From NCBI GenBank assembly GCA_024752435.1, contig CP103028.1:62001-126000 (forward strand): DNA of 64,000 nt. Direction: 5' to 3'. Made by a program: the position numbers and the translations under genes. The first letter of the stretch is position 1; every line of letters begins with the position of its first letter. A model generated the notes under the pieces. It had not been told where the DNA came from, ran no database searches, and saw only the letters and a list, made by a program, of their open reading frames with translations. This document shows, piece after piece, positions 59,674-64,000 of this stretch. This DNA is from Allantophomopsis cytisporea (taxonomy: Eukaryota > Ascomycota > Leotiomycetes > Phacidiales > Phacidiaceae).

Positions 59674-60372
59674 TCAAAATTTACCCATGACTTCTCGTGC
59701 TTCAAGAAGCTGGAGATAAACACCTGAATCAATGATTAGGTATCTGAGAAGTTGGGGCAGGTAATAAGACATACCTGCAACATTCCACCTGACATCTATT
59801 GCAAGAAACGTCTCTCTCATGCTTTTCACAATCTGTAATGAGTCTAAGTTTTCTCGACTGGAGCGCATATGGACCCTACAAATACGGTACGCGAAAAAAA
59901 GACCCCATAGCGACATGTCTTCAGGATCTCGCTGAGCTGGATCGTGAGTTCCACTTGAGGTGAGGATAATGCAAGCGTTCTCCGAAAGATAAGGATAGAG
60001 AAGATGGAAGAGAAGAGCGTTGCCGACATGGTTGATGCCGAAGGTTGCCTCGAATCCATCGGCTGTCTTGTGGCGGCCATCAAGGAACTGCAGGCCAGCA
60101 TTGAGGATCAGAGCTTGAATTGGAGGATACTTCTTAGCTTCCCAGCTTTTGGCAAAATTACGTATATCATCCAACACGGAAAGATCGATTTTGAGGTAAG
60201 TGACAGTACTCTGGCCAAGTTGATTGTTGATTGTTGCTACGGCAGAGTTATTGTCTGTTCGTGATACAAGAACACCAAGGTAATATGGGTGTCGACAGGC
60301 AATGCCAAGTGCACATTGAAAACCTAGGTCAGTGGTACCACCCGTTATTAAAACCGTGTCAGTATAGGGCAT
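59674..60372 (-). pseudogene. Degenerate short-chain dehydrogenase/reductase
   Basis: A 232-codon minus-strand frame whose first 140 residues match fungal SDRs: YTDTVLITGGTTDLGFQCAL, LVSRTDNNSA, VTYLKIDLSVLDDIRNFAKS, IQALILNAGLQF, GFEATFGINHVGNALLFHLL and IILTSSGTHDPAQ. Two defects suggest loss of function. The cofactor loop reads TGGTTDLG where TGGTSGLG-type is expected, so a glycine is Asp. After THDPAQ the sequence turns into unrelated residues, and the YxxxK catalytic pair never appears. Normal members reach about 320-340 aa. It lies tail-to-tail with the kinase relic in a run of dead genes. A short functional variant is possible but unlikely. Confidence 0.6.
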
Positions 60373-60452
60373 AATGATGGAGAAGAGTATTAGGCGTATT
60401 TGGAAATGTGAAGGTTGTATCCTACAGCCCCAATCATCACCACATATGAAAG

Positions 60453-61100
60453 ATGTTACCGGAGGAATTGCTGACGTATCTACCTGCCTACAGAGTAGTA
60501 GTGTGCGTAAGCTGTCAATATGCTATCCAGCCGAACGCGATTCCACGCCACTTGAAAGATATACATTACATATACCGCTCCAATCGTCAACCATTCCTGC
60601 AATATGTCTCTAAATTTGACCTTGAGGAACCTCACCATGTGATACAATCGAAGGTCCTAGAGTTTCCAGTTCCTCTGCTGCCCATCCAAGATGAACTGAT
60701 GTATGGGTTTGAGAGTTGCTCCCATCTATGCATTACTGAAAAGCGAATGAAAAATCATTGGACATCGATACACGGCCGACCTGGAGAACAAAATCTTGAA
60801 TGGCACTCAGTACTTCTTCAAACATTCTTTCGAGGAATCCCCTTATACTGCTTTACCAAAGATGCTTCCAATGTATCTGGTATCGACTCACAGATCATTT
60901 CTAATAATGAAAGTCGTGAAAATGAGATCTCAGTCAAGGTCTATCGGCCATTCCAGTTTCAACAAGACCCGAATGCTAACCATATTCTTGATACATTACG
61001 GAGACAGCTAAGATTGAGCGTGTCAAGCCGAATAATGCGACTGCCAGGGCGTGGTACAGCTTCTGAAAACAGTATCATTTGCAACTTTCCTGCTTGGTAG
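60453..61100 (+). CDS. OrsD-like DUF3505 zinc-binding protein
   Basis: A 215-aa single-exon protein resembling the DUF3505 family (PF12013), named after OrsD of the orsellinic acid cluster of Aspergillus nidulans. Two zinc-finger-like elements are visible. CVSCQYAIQPNAIPRHLKDIH has the spacing CX2CX11HX4H near residue 18. CSHLCITEKRMKNHWTSIH has CX3CX8HX4H near residue 88. The C-terminal part continues with WHSVLLQTFFRGIPLYCF and a polar tail. Long family members extend much further, so this may be a short form. The stop lies 200 bp from the convergent end of a Zn2Cys6 regulator. DNA or protein binding is inferred from the fingers only. Confidence 0.65.
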   Translation: MLPEELLTYLPAYRVVVCVSCQYAIQPNAIPRHLKDIHYIYRSNRQPFLQYVSKFDLEEPHHVIQSKVLEFPVPLLPIQDELMYGFESCSHLCITEKRMKNHWTSIHGRPGEQNLEWHSVLLQTFFRGIPLYCFTKDASNVSGIDSQIISNNESRENEISVKVYRPFQFQQDPNANHILDTLRRQLRLSVSSRIMRLPGRGTASENSIICNFPAW

Positions 61101-61299
61101 AGTTTTACTCAAATCTATTTATATTGTTTGCATTCAGTTTTTGATTCTTCAAGTTGCGGTTGTTCAAATATGACCATATTGGAAGTTGAGGTTGGTAATT
61201 TCTTCATAGAAGCACAAATTGTAGTCACGGAGAATCCTTTAGCTTGTGTTAACTTGTCAAATAAAACAAACAAAAGACTATTGAAAAGATACTTTATTA

Positions 61300-63508
61300 T
61301 TACTCCAAGCCCCATAATAGACGCAATTCTTGCGACTCAGAAGACGTCTTCCAACCTGTTTCAGTCTCGATGTTCTTCAAATGCTGTAAGATTGCAAGTT
61401 TGTCAGTAGCTTTTGTATAATGGTTTGCTGCAATGAAAATAGGTTGGATGTTGTTTATCCAGTTTGAACTGCAAAATCTGTGAGCATTGATGACGAGTAA
61501 TCGGATTTGGATTTCTCACTGGTCCTTGTTCGTAATAGAAATGGATCCAATCCGCCCAGAGTGACAGATCGGTGATCCCTAATCACAAAACTGTCATTTT
61601 ATGGTCTTAATGAGAAGAAACAAAGTATATTGACTTACTATTGCAGACATCTTCTTGATAGAAGGGTCTAATTGGCCAGTTTCAAGCAGTAAAATGCAAC
61701 CAGTATGATAGAATATGTTTCCACAGACTATATCGTTACTTCAGCACGAGCCCAACCTTGAAGAGGATACAGAGACTTACCTGCAGATGAACTACTAAAC
61801 ACAATCGTTGGAAAAGATCCGTCATCACTGGCGTCAACTTCCACGAGAGGCCGGACACAATCTGGCCTACTCACCACCCAATCTTGTAGCTCTGTCCAAA
61901 GTCCTTGAAGTTCAGAATGTCTGGAATTCTGTATCGAGTGCGTGTTTGCTCTGCGAGTATTGCTAACCTCTGAAACTTCATTGATGATTCGAGCAAAGAT
62001 CCATACCACTTCATTGCAACAACGATCCTGCAGTGGAGTAGTCTCTGTTTTGAGAACTGATACAAATAAATTGAGCGGTAAAATGATTGCTCTCTGAGTC
62101 CTATATGCAGCCCATATATCTGTTACTTGTTAATAACAAACTGCGAGGGAAAAGAGAACACACTAACCAAGACGAGCAAAGGTCCAAAAACATGCAGTCG
62201 AGAATGTACTAGAGCTATGTATCCAGTCTTGATTTTTTATTATGTTCGCAAATTCTTGAAGATCGTCTTGCCAGTCGAATATGTCTTTAGACATTGCACA
62301 GTTCATCGTGAGAAGAAGCTTTGCGGCAAGAGCCGTCCTGTCATCCTGCTGATAATCAACAGAAGAGACAGTCTCGCAGGCAAAGTCATAGAGGCCTTGA
62401 GCAGGAAACAACGTTTGGCCATTTATGCTTTCAAGATATCTTGAGGTTAGCGCAACCGCGGCTGCGCATAAGGGTTGTGACTTGGCGATTAAGTGACCAT
62501 ATTCAACTGAAAAATGTCTTCGAGAATCAGCCGTCTCACACCAGTTCGCTGTCTCTTGGAAGTAGGATGCCATAAATTTTGCTCTTGAAAGATCGTCAAT
62601 GGGCCACTTATGCAGTACCTGATAGGGAGATGTCGAAGGATTCGGCGCGCTGGAAGGTAGGTATGTGTAAGTCATACCGTTGCACATCGGGGTTTGCTTG
62701 GTTATCCTGCCTTGATCGTGAGATGGCGCTATACTAGAAGGCATTGATGCGCTAGTTGCACTGGTGAAATGTTCATGTGCAACAACATCTTGAGAGCTAG
62801 AGGCTTTGAGAACACTGTCGCTGGCAGAACGTGTGTGAGCTACATGACATGTCGAGGAAAAAGAATCAAGATCGATTTCTGAATTGGCACTGATTCCATA
62901 GACACCATCGTCAAAATAGCCCTTTTCTCTATCAGAATTTCCATGTTCAAGGTATTCATGCACAATCTCTTGAGTGTTGTCGATGAACTACAAGAGCTTG
63001 ACAAGTTAGACTCAGATACGTGTGAATTTTAAATATGGTAGATTCTCAGAAAGTACAGCTCTACTGTGTTCTTCTGATATGTAGGTAATGAGGCCACTTA
63101 CCTCTACAATCCCTGGAAAGTCTCTTCTCGCCTCAACTTCTGCAAGGCTCTTCGATTCGGCAATCGTCAAATAGCACATACGTGATCTATGAAACGAAAG
63201 TTTAACACCCCATCTACAATCTCGGCGAAGACGACTGCAATGCATGCATACAGGGCTCGTCTCGTCGCCTAGATAAGCAAAGATAAGCATAAAGCAAAGG
63301 AGATGAAACAGTCAATTAAGTTGCGTCCAAGACTCATAACGTACATTTCAATCGATGTCGACGGCATGTCAAACTATAGGGCTGAATTAGCAGAAGATAG
63401 ATGCCAAATCATGAGTTGAATGGCTCACCATCCTTGCCGTGAACGGCTATGAATCGGTCTCTCCTTGTCTCCTGCGTCATGGTTGGGAACCGAGGCCGAA
63501 TTAGCCAT
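61300..63508 (-). CDS. Zn2Cys6 fungal transcription factor
   Basis: Eight exons on the minus strand: 63429-63508, 63345-63373, 63102-63268, 62168-62987, 61781-62119, 61639-61727, 61520-61578 and 61300-61477; 586 aa, all junctions in frame. The start MANSASVPNHDAGDKERPIH leads to the zinc cluster at residues 27-54, C-X2-C-X6-C-X6-C-X2-C-X6-C (GCLTCRRHRLKCDE, PVCMHCSRLRRDC). The cluster is split by two introns, one after a 29-nt exon, so naive prediction loses it. The middle region (WPIDDLSRAKFMASYFQETA, HFSVEYGHLIAKSQPLCAAA) is typical of the regulatory half of fungal Zn2Cys6 factors. The C-terminus has the RIGSISITNKDQ ... NWINNIQPIFIAA pattern. An in-frame TGA in the C-terminal part disappears when a 42-nt intron (61478-61519, GTGAGA...CACAG) is removed. 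Target genes are not evident; self-regulation is possible. Confidence 0.85.
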
Positions 63509-64000
63509 CAGAAGATATTGAAACAAACTGACTAAGAGGTGGTCACAGTAGTCAAACTGCCAAGCTGGTTGTAAAGGCTTACGTGTAGGAGGATTCTGCT
63601 ACATCAGTCACGCTCGTGATGAAAGTGGATATCTGACGGAAAGGAGTAAGCAGAAACATCAAAGATGCAATTCGATCCCGATTCAATACTTTATGTATCC
63701 ACGGGTTGCGCTTGCAACTGACAAATCAAAATATCTCCGAGCGTTGCGCGGGATGCGCTTGCAGTTGCCGTATATGACGGCCACACTGTCCGTACCGCGC
63801 GTAAACGTGGTAACTGAAAGCGCATCCCGTTCCTAGAACTCCCTTCGGCTGGATACAATAACTTAGTGCAACATTTCTAGTTGAGACTTTTGGATATGAG
63901 CAACTTTATGATGATGATTAGCCAACATGCAAGTCACTTACAAAGAATTTGGATTCATCATCCTCTTTTTTCCAGCAATATGATTTCAGCGTTGACATCA
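63509..64000. other. Upstream region of the Zn2Cys6 gene, right window edge
   Basis: Probable promoter of the regulator. Contains an inverted repeat (63749-63829) described separately. No ORF of note. Confidence 0.5.
63749..63829. promoter_or_regulatory. 21-bp inverted repeat upstream of the Zn2Cys6 gene
   Basis: CGGGATGCGCTTGCAGTTGC (63749-63768) recurs as its reverse complement at 63810-63829; over 21 bp, 19 match. A third related half-site (GTTGCGCTTGCAACTG) lies near 63705. The repeats are 200-320 bp upstream of the regulator's ATG. Zn2Cys6 proteins often bind inverted CGG-type sites as dimers, so a self-binding operator is possible. Confidence 0.5.

Noticed and set aside
61478..61530. 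In-frame TGA suggesting that the Zn2Cys6 gene is a pseudogene
   Set aside because: A 42-nt GT-AG intron removes it and restores the expected NKDQ-to-NW transition, so the gene is read as intact.

Overview
This window looks like nuclear DNA of a filamentous ascomycete. Genes are split by short GT-AG introns, and several products are fungus-specific: Rvs161, a Ycf1-type ABC transporter, Gcn5, a Zn2Cys6 regulator, a DUF2841 protein, and NLR proteins with ankyrin repeats. The moderately AT-rich composition, the pectin lyase and the gene style would fit a plant-associated Leotiomycete such as Botrytis or Sclerotinia relatives. That placement is inference. Exon coordinates come from reading splice signals and checking that the reading frame is kept; none is backed by transcripts.

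Layout. 0.6-4.5 kb: Rvs161 BAR protein, Alb1-like ribosome-biogenesis factor, secreted pectin lyase. 4.5-8.2 kb: no gene seen. 8.2-14.1 kb: NLR module 1, an alpha/beta-hydrolase gene followed on the same strand by a NACHT-ankyrin gene. 14.9 kb: tRNA-Ala(AGC). 15-19.5 kb: low-complexity DNA and a near-perfect inverted repeat. 19.5-21.1 kb: intronless gene of unknown function. 23.9-29.9 kb: nine-exon vacuolar ABCC transporter with a 13-nt microexon. 29.9-41.3 kb: 11 kb with no convincing gene. 41.4-43.3 kb: DUF2841 protein. 43.3-49.7 kb: AT-rich, gene-poor DNA with decayed ORFs. 49.7-55.4 kb: NLR module 2, divergent, a NACHT-ankyrin gene and a PNP_UDP-domain gene. 55.9-57.3 kb: GCN5. 57.8-60.4 kb: a graveyard of an epimerase, a protein kinase and an SDR. 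60.5-63.5 kb: OrsD-like (DUF3505) protein and a Zn2Cys6 regulator.

Main result. Both NLR modules have the layout of fungal amyloid-signalling pairs. In each, a short Gly/Asn/Ser-rich motif at the extreme C-terminus of a small effector-like protein resembles a motif at the N-terminus of the neighbouring NLR. Module 1 pairs a SesB-type hydrolase (FSGNN...INQLGTVTGN) with its NLR (FSGTN...INQVGVIQGN). Module 2 pairs a PNP_UDP protein (FSGQG...ISIG) with its NLR (FDGQG...VGIG). By analogy with HET-s/NWD2 and HELLP/SBP/PNT1, ligand binding by the repeat domain would expose the NLR motif as a template and convert the effector motif to amyloid. The pairing is visible in the sequence; the mechanism and motif class are inference. 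The NLR2 ankyrin array has a fresh 204-bp duplication, its 5' region has an unresolved frame break, and in the PNP_UDP gene one splice acceptor decides whether the motif is translated.
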